64,000 bases of DNA from Fusarium oxysporum f. sp. lycopersici 4287. Lineage: Eukaryota > Ascomycota > Sordariomycetes > Hypocreales > Nectriaceae. The stretch covers positions 4,153,333 to 4,217,332 of the forward strand of contig NC_030986.1 in NCBI RefSeq assembly GCF_000149955.1, given 5' to 3'. This document shows, piece by piece, positions 12,278 to 22,748 of this stretch. Under the pieces are notes generated by a model. That model saw only the letters and a program-made list of their open reading frames with translations. It did no database searches and was not told the DNA's origin. Position 1 is the stretch's first letter. Every line of letters starts with the position of its first letter. The translations under genes and the position numbers were made by a program.

Positions 12278-14463
12278 TCAGTTGAACTGAACTTCAACTT
12301 CTTCCTCGCCGACTTTGGATCCTTGATAATGGAGCGAGAAGTTCACAGTGCCATCTTCACAATCCATCTTGATGTGGTAGTCTAATCGTGGGTATGCAAC
12401 ACCGACGGGGTTGGTCCACTTCAGAAGTGTGTCGACATCGACAATTTTGTCCCATTTCATCGCGCAAAGGTGGTGAATGTCATCCGAGTCGCCATACCGT
12501 ACAGGAGGTGCACGGGATGTTGAGCAGTAAATCTTCTCATGGCCTTGAAAAGATGGGACTTCGAAATATCGGACGTAAGAGTGTGAAACGGATCTCTTCT
12601 CTGAAATATCCTCGCCCTGTGAACCGCGTCAGTAGTGAGGCTTTCCGCGTTTGCTTCTTCTTTACCACTCTCAAAAACCATGCCATTTGCCTGTTGGCTC
12701 GATAGTTTTGATGTACGTGGGACCACGTCTTGTCTGCCTCGTTGTGGTATCCCTCGATGAATGGACTACCGTACATGATACCATAGCTCATTCGAGCGAC
12801 CCGTGTCTCGACATCGACACCCAGATTAGTGGAGGGGTTATGTCGGACGAGGCCCTGCACGACCGCGCCACGGCAGATGGCAGTCCAACTATAGAATAGT
12901 TAGAAAAACCCCGTTCTCGTTTTTATAAAGTCAAAAAATGAATCCTTACGGCTTGTTTCCACGGGACTGCAAGACGATGCGCCTAAATCGTTCCTGAAGA
13001 TTATTGAAAAGGAAGCGACTGCGACCGAAACCACCGACAAGGATGATGTACTGTACAGGAAGTTAGGAACATAGTACCTACAAGCGTTTCTTTTTGTATT
13101 CCTCGGGCTTTTCATGGTATTTGCTCTGGATTGCGTCGACCTGGTGTCTGACGAGGACCTCAATCTTGTCAACGATCGATGAGAACGCTGAAAAAAGATC
13201 CTGGCTATGCCAGAGTTAGCTGAGCGCTTCGATCCGCTATCATGTAACCTACGAGGTGAGATCGAGTGTCATACGGCGCATCAAGCCTTGACTGGAAGGG
13301 TTGACACAAGTATCAGGGAGAGCGAGCGACCAGCTCCGCTTCTGATTCTCGAATTGAGGTTTGATACCATGCTCCCACTCGTCATTAAGGAACTTCGTCT
13401 CTTCGGTCTTAGTGACAGGCCACCATGTACCCTTGGGACTCTTCCTCTTGACAAATCTGATGAAGGCCTCGTCAAGAAAAACTCCTCCGCAGAGGTCACC
13501 TATATGTGAGTCAGTCATCCTGAAGTTCTCTCAGCGAGTCGGCATGTGTTTCTTGACTGACCATCGCCTTTGACACATTCTTTGACAACGAATGGATCAG
13601 TTGATTGAAAAATGTAGCTAATGAGATCCTTCGAAATGTCAGCAGCGTATAGTTTCTGGCTTGAGATGAACCTACAACCGTGCCACCTCCTGCATCGCAG
13701 ACAACAATGGTGTCACCAGCCTGCTCATATATCAGCCCACAGAAATTCTGTTACATTGATAGCGATGTATATGCGTACCTTGATGCTCGAGCGCTTGGAG
13801 AGATCTTTGATGGTGGCGAGTGCTGCAGCTTCTGGTTCAGAGACGAAGCGGAGAGTAGTAGAGCCAGCAAGGCGTGGGTCCAGAATACCTGCCTGTTTGG
13901 CTGCCATTTTCATTCGTTGTTGAGCATAGGGGGGCCAAATCGCCGGCAAAGTGATGACGACCTGGAATTTGGATCGTTTCATAACACCATCCCCAATAGC
14001 GCGTCTGATGGACTCGACGGAATGATCCCAGATCTTTCGAAGGAAGCATGCCACGATTTCTACGGGTTCCTTTCCGACCTTGCTCTGTAGACGACGTGCC
14101 TCCTTGAGCTGGGTAGAGTTAGCAGCGCCTTGAGGGATGTCTTTGGGTTCAAGGAGCAAAAGCTTGAACCATTTCAAGGGTTCATGTTCGGGGGAAATGC
14201 CATATCCCCATTTGATATCCCGGCTATTGTGACCATAGTGAATCTGGGTAGGTGCTTTCTCCACGTCGGAACAATGATTAAGTTCAGATTCCCAGCTAGT
14301 CACGATTTCGATCTCCTCAGGTTCGCGTGAGTAGGCCCAGGCCACGCCCGAGTACCTGCTGACAGCTTTAGTATCCGATATTTTCCAGCAGCTCCTCAAC
14401 TTACGTAGTTCCAAAATCTATACCAATGATGACAGCATCTTCAAGTGGTTTGTTTGCAGTCAT
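12278..14463 (-). CDS. Hsp70-family ATPase, nine exons, one damaged splice donor
   Basis: This is a diverged fungal Hsp70/actin-like ATPase. Exons: 14463-14405, 14355-13779, 13720-13676, 13628-13562, 13499-13253, 13204-13102, 13050-12950, 12888-12666, 12616-12278. Total 586 aa. Start Met-Thr-Ala at 14463. Diagnostic motifs are the N-terminal phosphate loop GIDFGTTYSGVAW, FVSEPEAAALATI, the second phosphate loop DAGGGTVDLISY and IILVGGFGRSRF. The C-terminal part is short, with no classical substrate-binding domain or EEVD tail. Eight of nine exons join in phase with good GT...AG borders of 47-62 bases. The exception is the intron at 13051-13101. It has a normal branch site and acceptor, is the usual 51 bases and fits phase 0, but begins GA instead of GT. 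The only nearby GT gives a 31-base intron that breaks the frame. The gene may therefore be failing, use an odd donor, or carry a base error. It lies head to head with the pseudogene at 15234. Confidence 0.8.
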
Positions 14464-15233
14464 GATGCCTGGGTTTTGGCCCCGCTCGCAGGACTGCTGG
14501 GTGAGGAGGTGAGTTCAGGTACAGTGTGAAAGGAGAGAAATGGTGGAAGAGTGAAGGAGAAAGAAAAAAAGAGAAGAAGAAGAAAAGAAGATCAATAGAA
14601 AGAGCTGCAGTAATTAGGTCCGGGTAGCAATCTTTGTTTGCCAGTGCCAGCACTGGCAGTGTCTGCCAGCTGCTTAGGTCGGTACCTAGGTAACAAACGA
14701 GCCCGGAGGTTTATGACGAATGCGTGCAGTGACGGAACTCATCAGTGCTTCTGGTAGTAACCCTATACATTTATCATAGAGATATGGATGCCTGGGTAAA
14801 GTGCGTTTGCTTGTGTCACACATATCTCTTTCATTGCCAAGGTGTTGATGCACCTCCTGTCGGCACTAAAGCTTTTCTGGAGCGAACTCCAAGGTTTTTA
14901 CATATTATTGATTCTTTCCCTTCTCCTATCTTCTTTATTCAACTGATCCTTCTATGGTTTTGCGAGAACTGTGGGAGTAGTACTATAAAACGCCCTGTGC
15001 TTTGACCTTGCTCTGCAGCCAAGTGTTCTCATAGCATTGCTTTCACCTCCTGCGTCGTCTCTTTCGGAATACTGATTTGCTTGCAAGTTGAGATTTTGTA
15101 AGTATCTCGTCTTCTTGTTAAATACATCGGGGGTGAGCTTTTACTGAGAAACCTCGACAGAAGCCATCTTTGGCCAAGCTTCATAAGACTATTGAGCACG
15201 AATCTCAAAGCAGGAGGGCACAGCCAGCTCAGC
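14464..15233. other. Divergent intergenic region
   Basis: About 770 bases separate the starts of the Hsp70-family gene (minus) and the coiled-coil pseudogene (plus), so it would hold both promoters. The Hsp70 side has a purine-rich run on the plus strand near 14540-14605, that is, a pyrimidine-rich leader on the coding strand. No further gene was seen. Confidence 0.55.
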
Positions 15234-16601
15234 ATGCATGATAGGACTCCTCATGCAGCAGCTGCTGCTAGATACCCTCACCAATCTCATGCATCCGGGC
15301 CTCTTGTCGACGTCAGTAGCCCTGAAGGCGGCCCAGGACAGCATGGCAATACCTACGTCCAGGGTTTTGGGAACCTTGCTGATCCCCTTGCAATCGATGG
15401 ATTCCTTCGGATACAGGAGGGACGGGTGAACCAATTTCTACAGGTTTCTGATCGACGAGCGGAGGCACAGCGATCTGCGCTTCAACAAGCAGCGGACCGT
15501 CTATCCAACATTGCCAACAATATCGGGGCCATCGTAAATCAGTGGATCACACACCCATCAACAAACCAAGGCTCAGACTTGAGTCACGGTCTTCAGAAAG
15601 CTTACAAACGACTTGCTGACGTCGAAAGTCAGCACCTACAGCTGAAGCTCGAGCACGAGGCCATCAAGAAGCAGTTGCAGGAGGCGAACGCCAAGGTTGA
15701 CGAGGCTGTCAAGGCGCGAGACGAGCTGCGACGACTCGCTGACGGCGTTAACTGGACAGGATCAGCCAAGGTATCAGATCAAGAAATTCGGAGCAAGTGG
15801 AAACAGCTCGAATATAACATTCGCTCCCTGGCAAGTGTCTTGGCCAAGTGTCAGACGAAAGTGCCATCAGACAAGTTGACCAGAACCCGATTGGATGAGG
15901 TCTCCACAGCCTGGCGCAAACTGCTTGTCGTCGATGATTATAAGAACTTTCTCATCGGCGCTTATATTTGAACTATCGTTGAGAGTGTCTTCACGACCGG
16001 AAGGAAATTCTGCAGTGGTGGTCATAACATTGACCTGAAGGCCATGCGAGCTGCATTTCTCGGTTAGTTCGGACTTCGTTGCTAGATGGCACATGATATA
16101 GCTAACGAGTCTTGTAGAATCTGCTTCAGAAGTTGACAATCCTTCGCGCCCAGGACCAACGCTTCGACATATAGCGAGGTGGTTTGCCCAGGGCACAGCA
16201 CTCTTTGGACACTTCTTCGACGTGACCAACACGCCTTCAGACGCGAGGCACGCAGTGAAGTCGATAGACTGAAGCTATTCTGCAACATCACCGCAGACAA
16301 GTCGGGAACTGACTTCCACCAAGAGATGAAGGCCATCCTTGAGGCTGCACTGGACCTAGACGAGATGTTGATGAGCTCCAAAGCGATCTTTTTGGTTCGC
16401 TGGCCCCAAGATGGACAGTCTAAGACACTGCAGTGTTTCGTCGCAAATCAGATGGAATCACTCGCACACACCAATGAACTTTCCTCCTAGACAATCGTTA
16501 GATTCTTCGTCTCGCCGATGCTCATCAAGATTGGAAACGCCGATGGCTGCAACTACGACAGTGAGATGACTCTCTGCAAGGCCACGGTGGCGTGCGAATA
16601 A
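15234..16601 (+). pseudogene. Decayed coiled-coil protein gene with two stops and a frameshift
   Basis: I do not recognise a named family. The frame from the ATG at 15234 runs 245 codons to a TGA at 15969-15971. It is Gly/Pro/His-rich at first, then a strong coiled coil (QHLQLKLEHEAIKKQLQEAN and around), then KNFLIGAYI. Coding character continues past the stop in the same frame (TIVESVFTTGRKFCSGG, then AFL). A well-formed 55-base intron follows (16063-16117, GTTAGT...GCTAAC...TGTAG). After ARWFAQGTALFGHFF the frame slips by one base near 16210 and goes on as RRDQHAFRREARSEVDRLKL to a TAG at 16488-16490. It then reads TIVRFFVSPMLIKIGNADG and more, to a TAA at 16599-16601. The first stop is consistent with a lost Trp codon. 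A shorter 245-residue product from the first part cannot be excluded. Confidence 0.7.
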
Positions 16602-19264
16602 GCTGCCACAGCTAGCTGCGGTGAAGAAGTAGAATAGGAGAGCAACTACCGCAGAATGAGGTTGGTCGGCGGAACCAAGAGTGTCCGTCCTTAGGGTAGG
16701 ATTGACGATGCAGCTCAGTATTGTTCATTTTGGAAGGGTGGGAAGTAATGGGCAGTTACATGGTTATGAAGGCACGGATGATCGTCCGAGGCTAGTACGC
16801 CAGATTTGGTGCCATAGGAGATACAAAAACCCATAATGTCAGAGTAGTTTCTTGTTAACCGTGTTTTGTTTTACATCGTTACAGTGTATGATGCTTCTCC
16901 TCGGTGTTGTTCACCTTTACACAGAAAAGGAATAGTGTGCATTAGACCAGCTGCAACCTGGCAAGCCAACGCGGGGATGTCTTCGGTGAGAGAAGCACGA
17001 GGGATAGTCAGCTGTCACTGCGCAGAGACTGTGTTATCGTAGTGTCTAGTGTAACGAACTATTGGTTCACTAGGGAGGCGAGAACGGCGGCCTCAAAAAG
17101 GCTGACTGATAGAGTGTGATTTGATACATCATTATGCTCTCGTCTGCAGTCATGGTAGAAAGAGGGGTTGAGTCTTGGCCATTTGGCCATTATGCAGCAG
17201 CAGCTCTGAATAGTTGACATAGTGGTTGGAGATGTCAACTGATTTAGATCGAGAGTCTGAATGTTTGACCGAGTTTCTCGTTTGTTTCGAATCAGTGAAT
17301 GGTCGAGATAGAACAAGCTCTCGCACGTGCCAACGGTTGTCTCCAACTCAGGTCAGTCTGAGTGTCAATCTCCAGGGATTCGGGCTAGTTATCAGGGGGC
17401 CCGGGCCTTGAAGCCGTTGCATTTCGTAGTCTTTGGTGACGAATCAATCCATGTCGATTTTTATAGAGGTCCAGATTAGATCTTACCAATCCAAATCTGT
17501 CTCGAGTCTCCGGTTCAGGTCCCGAGACCCAAAGATAATGAGACGACTACCATAGAAAACCGCCATATGACAGGTTTATGCGGAGGACGAATGCCGAGGA
17601 TATCAAGTCAGAGGAAACAGCGGAGAATAGACAACTTGGTGAGAATCTTTACTCTTATCAAGTCTTGTCAAGCTTGGCCCTCCCACATTCTCACGTATCG
17701 TCCAAGCAATCGCTTGATACCCCTGCTTCACGCCCAACCTCGCATTGCTGAGCCTCCCCTCCATTGGGCGCCGATCAAGAACCACCCCGGACGAACCAGT
17801 CTTGGCTTCAGTGCTTGTCATTGAGCTTCTGTTTCAGTCTTTTTTTTGGCCTCTGTTGCTGTCTGTCTGTCGTCTTGTCTTGTCTCGAGTGACCTCAATA
17901 CGACGAAGTCAGCTCCGTCCAATGATCCTCTCAAGACGTCAACTGAACTGTTATCACTAACCACAAGACGCCCTAGTTCGAAATCACTGAACTCTGTCCG
18001 ACAAACAAGAGAAGAGGGTGTGGAACCTTATTCCATAGCCTGCGCCTGTCCAAGCATCTCCATCCGCCACTTCGCTTCCAAATTGACCTTATCCGGCTCC
18101 GCTCCGTTGCTCTACTACGCGCTGTAAGCTCTCAACCGGGCTCAACTTGACTCCTCATCTCGTCTTGGCCTTTTTTTTTTTGCTTTGCTTTGTGAGTGAG
18201 CGAGAGTCAGAGACTTGGGGTAAGGAACAAGGTCCAGGTGGAGGTGTTAGTGTGTACATACCTTGCCGAGACGAGACTACCACTACCTTACCTCTACTTC
18301 TACCTCTAGTTGACTTATCTTTCCACTTCCGCAACACACTTGATCCATTGTTTCTTCCTCTTTCACAACAAACTCTAGGCCCTCATACGCTGCAATTGAC
18401 AATTGAGCCTATCGTTATTTGCGTCAGTGTCTGATTCAGGCACTCGACTTATCGTCCTTTCTACTCTATCGACGTCATCGCATGCGAACTACTCCGCCCG
18501 CTGTATATCTTGCTCCATCGCCTCTACAGCACTGTAGCACCTACAAACTGTACCTATACCTATACCTATAACGATACCGATACCGTCTTCCACCAACACC
18601 TGACACTCAACGTTTTGCCTTTAAACGCCTTGGCAATCTGATTTTTCATTCAATCTCATCTTACGATTACTTCACTTGCTTTTGCTGTTAGTTTGTCTTG
18701 TACAGTACCTCCGATACCTTCCTCCACTCCATGTAAGTCCACCTGGTCCTCCACACTGTGGCTATACCTATTTTTTTCACCTGCCTCGTCAACACTTGAA
18801 ATGCGCAGCAACCCTGCCATACGCAATCTTCACTCAGCGTCAACCTCTTCAAGTGTGACTCAGCCTAACGTGGACTCTTTCCAGATTCGAATTCGGCCTT
18901 TGCTATTTCAGCGTTATCTCCGATCTCGTTCCGTTCGCCTTTTGTATCGTCTCCGGCCTCATCCCGGCGTTAACAGGCCTCCCCACGACGTCATCACGCC
19001 GCAAAATCCACCCGCAGACTCACTTCAACATCTCGTGCTTCAACCTGAAGCATCTTCCAAAACTGCCCAAAACGGACGCATCAAGGAGTCGTCGCCGCTC
19101 CTCCTCCTCCTTCTTCTTAACTCTCGATCGCTTCTTTCACCCTCCCTAACATCTCCCTTGATCCAAGCTCAACCTTAGTCGCGCCGAAGGGAATCGCTAC
19201 GAATCGAACCGCCCATCACCAGTGAAGTTTGGGATAACCACTGTTGATCGCGGGAAGCAATACC
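16602..19264. other. Gene-free stretch; right part is the leader of the phosphatase gene
   Basis: No intact gene was recognised. From about 17600 the plus strand becomes CT-rich with many TCT and CCT runs. This is typical of the long leaders and promoters of highly regulated fungal genes and probably belongs to the phosphatase that starts at 19265. Three copies of TACCTA lie at 18551-18568. Open frames in this part (for example 18693-19178) are by-products of low complexity. Confidence 0.6.
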
Positions 19265-20963
19265 ATGGGAAACAACAACTCCACTCCAGGCGGATCCAAC
19301 TCCAAAGGCTCCGGCTCGGCCGGGCCTGATGGACCCCTCCAGTCTTACCCATCATTCAGCAGATCTGACACCAAGGAATCGTCCCGCTCGTTTCGATCTC
19401 TAGGCTCAAAGATTCGTGGTAGCAAGTCCGATAGTCCTAGGAACTCACAGGTTCTATCCAATGGTGACACTGCGACCGAAACAAAGACTGAGGAGCGACG
19501 ATCCAGTAGGCATGGACGTTCAAGCTCTTCTCGACTGAGCCGCAGTGAGCTTCCTCCGCTAAACACCTCTGCGTCAGACATGTCAGCACCCGAATCGGCC
19601 CTCGCAGATTCGGCTATTGGAGACGATCAACCGCCTCCATCTCCTGTTCAAGGAAACACCAAGGGCGGTGCCCACGATGTGAGCGCCGCGCAAGCGTCGG
19701 GAGAGGTTGATCATGTTTCTGACCAACCTCCGTCTGTCAACGCTGGAGCTACTGCGCATATGCAAGCTCCAGGCCAGTCTATTCTGGTGAAGCGAGAAAA
19801 CACCATTAACCCAGTCAACAGCCCTTCTGCTGAGTCCAAGACAGACGGAAACTCCAATGTCGCCATGTCTGAGATTAAGGATATCGATCTCGATGACTTT
19901 ATTAAGCGACTCTTGGATGCGGGTTATGCTGGGAAGGTCACCAAGAGCGTCTGCCTCAAGAATGCCGAGATTGTTGCCATTTGTCAGAGGGCTAGGGAAG
20001 TCTTGCTGTCACAGCCTGCTCTCTTGGAGTTGGATGCCCCAGTAAAGGTCGTGGGTGATGTCCACGGCCAGTATACCGATGTTATCCGAATGTTTGAGAT
20101 GTGTGGTTTCCCCCCTAACTCGAACTACCTTTTCCTCGGCGACTACGTTGATCGAGGTAAGCAGTCGCTGGAGACTATTCTGCTACTCCTCTGCTATAAG
20201 CTCAAGTTCCCCGAGAACTTTTTCCTCCTCCGCGGAAACCACGAGTGCGCCAATGTCACGCGAGTTTATGGCTTCTACGATGAATGCAAGCGAAGGTGCA
20301 ATGTCAAAATCTGGAAGACGTTTATTGACTGCTTTAACACTCTACCCATTGCTGCCATTGTCGCGGGCAAGATCTTCTGCGTTCATGGAGGACTTTCACC
20401 TGCGCTAGTTCACATGGACGATATTCGAAACATTGCTCGACCAACAGACGTCCCCGATTATGGACTACTAAACGATCTTCTTTGGTCTGACCCCGCAGAC
20501 ATGGAACAAGATTGGGAAGCCAACGAGAGAGGTGTTAGTTATTGTTTTGGCAAACGAGTCATTACCGAATTTTTGGCAGTGCATGATTTTGATCTTATTT
20601 GCCGTGCGCACATGGTCGTTGAAGATGGCTATGAATTCTTCAATGATAGGGTTCTGGTAACAGTCTTTAGTGCCCCCAATGTGAGTTACCCATCTCCGCA
20701 CCTCCTCGGATATCCGGCTAACTCGTATAGTACTGCGGTGAATTCGACAACTGGGGCGCTGTTATGTCGGTATCTGCGGAGCTGCTCTGCAGCTTTGAGC
20801 TCCTTAAGCCTCTTGACTCAAGCGCTCTGAAGAGTCATATCAAGAAGAGCCGAAACAAGCGACAGCACATGCTCAACAGTCCGGTATGTTCCACAAACAA
20901 GCACCTTTAAAACCTATCTAATCATTGCCACAGCCCGCTATGGTCCAACCTCAGAGCGTGTAA
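19265..20963 (+). CDS. PPZ1: PPZ-type Ser/Thr protein phosphatase, 532 aa, three exons
   Basis: PPZ phosphatases are fungal PP1 relatives that control K+ and Na+ homeostasis, cell-wall integrity and cell-cycle entry, usually at membranes. Exons are 19265-20680, 20731-20883 and 20934-20963. Both introns are 50 bases (GTGAGT...TATAG and GTATGT...CACAG). The N-terminus [10 protein letters not shown] is a textbook N-myristoylation site, which decides the start. About 205 Ser-rich, low-complexity residues follow, as in Ppz1. The catalytic domain starts near residue 206 and carries the metal-site motifs GDVHGQY (about 263), GDYVDRG, RGNHE and FCVHGGLSP, then [13 protein letters not shown] and [14 protein letters not shown]. 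The second exon supplies the last of these, confirming the splice. The short tail ends MVQPQSV. All catalytic residues I can see are present. The call is PPZ rather than plain PP1 because of the N-terminal extension and myristoylation signal. Confidence 0.95.
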
Positions 20964-21621
20964 TAGTATACATTACAAATACGAATCCGATTTTTATGTT
21001 ACTTCCTCTATTGAGACATTCATTTAACGAACTACGGCAATCCGAGGGCGACCCGGACATTGCTGTCCAATTTCACCGGAATGAGCAGCGCAAACAGATC
21101 GACTCTTGAACTAGAGTATGAAAAGGTCAGAATGGGTTTGGGTGCCGAGAACAAGCACACTCAGTATACAGTTGCCAGTACCACGGTGTGACAGCCGCAA
21201 GGTCGCGGCTCTGTTCCGAGTGACGGACGTAACTGTCCTAATCAAAAGACCTGAAATGGTTGAATCGGTACACAAATCCCAGAATAGCGCCGCTGTGTAT
21301 ACGCTTTGGAGTTTGGGAAAGGTTGGCCTATACTTGAGGCGCACTTGTAAATGGTTGATTGGAGGATTGGGAAGGATGCCTTATAGAGTATTATGGGCTA
21401 ATAGCAAGATCCAAGATCTTGATTTGTGCATAGCACCAGGAATTGATTACAGGCAGTTCCTATGAATATGTTTATGCTTTTCTATATGACATACAGTGAA
21501 TCGAATGTGATGTTGATGATTGGCCAATGCGGGGTGAAATGCTTAGTCATCGAGTTGCGACGAAAATTGATCGTCGAAACCACAGACAATCAGCTTCACC
21601 ACATCAGACAACCACCCCAAA
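20964..21621. other. Intergenic region between phosphatase and RGG-protein genes
   Basis: About 660 bases containing the 3' flank of the phosphatase gene and the promoter of the RGG protein, both on the plus strand. Short open frames are present without coding character. Confidence 0.6.
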
Positions 21622-22668
21622 ATGCAACGCCACGCCTTCCGTTCGGTGTGCAGCCGGACAAGGCCAGAGCTCGAGCAGGTCTCGGATGCTTTTCGAAACT
21701 ACGCCCGCCAATTCTCAACAACGCAGTTCCAGGCAGCCGATGGCCCAAGCCCCAGCACTCCGAGGCCGCCTCGAAGCCCGGCTGCTGGTCCCAAGGTTAT
21801 CGATATAAAGAGCATGCCCCTGCGCGGACGTGGGGGTCTCAGAGGGCGCGGTGAAGCTCGTGGAAGAGGTGGTCTTATGTACAGAGGTCGAGGTGGACTT
21901 GCTAGGGGAGGATCATCAGCTCAGGATCGATCCTCTACACCTGTTCGAACCTCTTCACCAACAAGAGGTCGTGGTGGTTTCGGTGCGGGCAGAGGACGAG
22001 GCGGTCGTGGAGGTCGTGCTCGTGGCCGAGGTGGAAGAACCAACGATCGACGACCAAGGGATGAAGAGGACAAGGATAAGAAGAGGATCGACCGAAACGA
22101 GTTCAACACATTGGATCCTGATGAGAAGTCCTTTGACGATAACATTCGATTCGGCATCACCTCGGAATATAGACCATCTCTCACACTCGAATCTATCAAC
22201 GAATTTGCGCCCCTTGCACCGAATTCCGCCTCTGGAAAATCGGCTGCAGTTCTTCAGAACCTCAGTGTCCTCGGCACAGCGGATCATGTCGGTGCACCAG
22301 ACACCTTCCAGCCCAAATATTACGCCTCTGAGATTGAGACCAATGGTGTTCGCTTCTTTGCCGACCCGAAAGATAAGGAGGCTACCGAAAAGTACCTCCA
22401 GGAGAAGCTCAAGGCAGAAGGCAAAGAATCCACAGGCCCCATCATCACCGACACCGAAGAGGCTATTCGTCAGGTCATCACAAAGCGGGCTGTTCAGGGT
22501 CAACATGAGACACCCAAGTTCGCTTCAGACCCTGTTGGTCTCTCTCGCTCATGGCATCTCAGGGCCGAGACTTACTCTACCAACGATGTCAACTCCTTTG
22601 AGACGAAATTGACGTCGCTTTTGGCCAAGAAGCCTGCTGCTGGGAAGGGTGGAAAGGCGCGCGCTTAA
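21622..22668 (+). CDS. Mitochondrially targeted RGG-repeat protein of unknown function, 348 aa
   Basis: This is a single exon from the ATG at 21622. Residues 1-35 form an arginine-rich, acid-poor presequence ending RNYARQFSTTQ, a typical fungal mitochondrial targeting and cleavage region. Residues about 65-145 are packed with RGG and RG units (MPLRGRGGLRGRGEARGRGG and more), the usual RNA-binding and arginine-methylation type of sequence. A highly charged stretch follows (RPRDEEDKDKKRIDR). From about 160 on there is a non-repetitive region without a motif I know (FDDNIRFGITSEYRPSLTLE, FQPKYYASEIETNGVRFFAD). RNA binding in mitochondria, perhaps with the mitoribosome, is a guess from composition and from its convergent neighbour, a mitochondrial ribosome recycling factor. 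The stop codons of the two genes are only 80 bases apart. Confidence 0.75.
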   Translation: MQRHAFRSVCSRTRPELEQVSDAFRNYARQFSTTQFQAADGPSPSTPRPPRSPAAGPKVIDIKSMPLRGRGGLRGRGEARGRGGLMYRGRGGLARGGSSAQDRSSTPVRTSSPTRGRGGFGAGRGRGGRGGRARGRGGRTNDRRPRDEEDKDKKRIDRNEFNTLDPDEKSFDDNIRFGITSEYRPSLTLESINEFAPLAPNSASGKSAAVLQNLSVLGTADHVGAPDTFQPKYYASEIETNGVRFFADPKDKEATEKYLQEKLKAEGKESTGPIITDTEEAIRQVITKRAVQGQHETPKFASDPVGLSRSWHLRAETYSTNDVNSFETKLTSLLAKKPAAGKGGKARA

Positions 22669-22748
22669 AAGATTAGATCTTAAGATCAGTGTACACTTGT
22701 CACGATATGTAATACTACAATATTCTGAATCTATCATACAATTACCAT

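Noticed and set aside
13036..13082. Alternative Hsp70 splice from the GTAGGT near 13082 to a later AG inside GGTCGCAG
   Set aside because: It keeps frame but removes the conserved IILVGGFGRS loop, so it is unlikely to be the native product.
18693..19178. Ser/Pro-rich open frame upstream of the phosphatase
   Set aside because: Lies in the CT-rich leader; starts at TTG and reflects low complexity.
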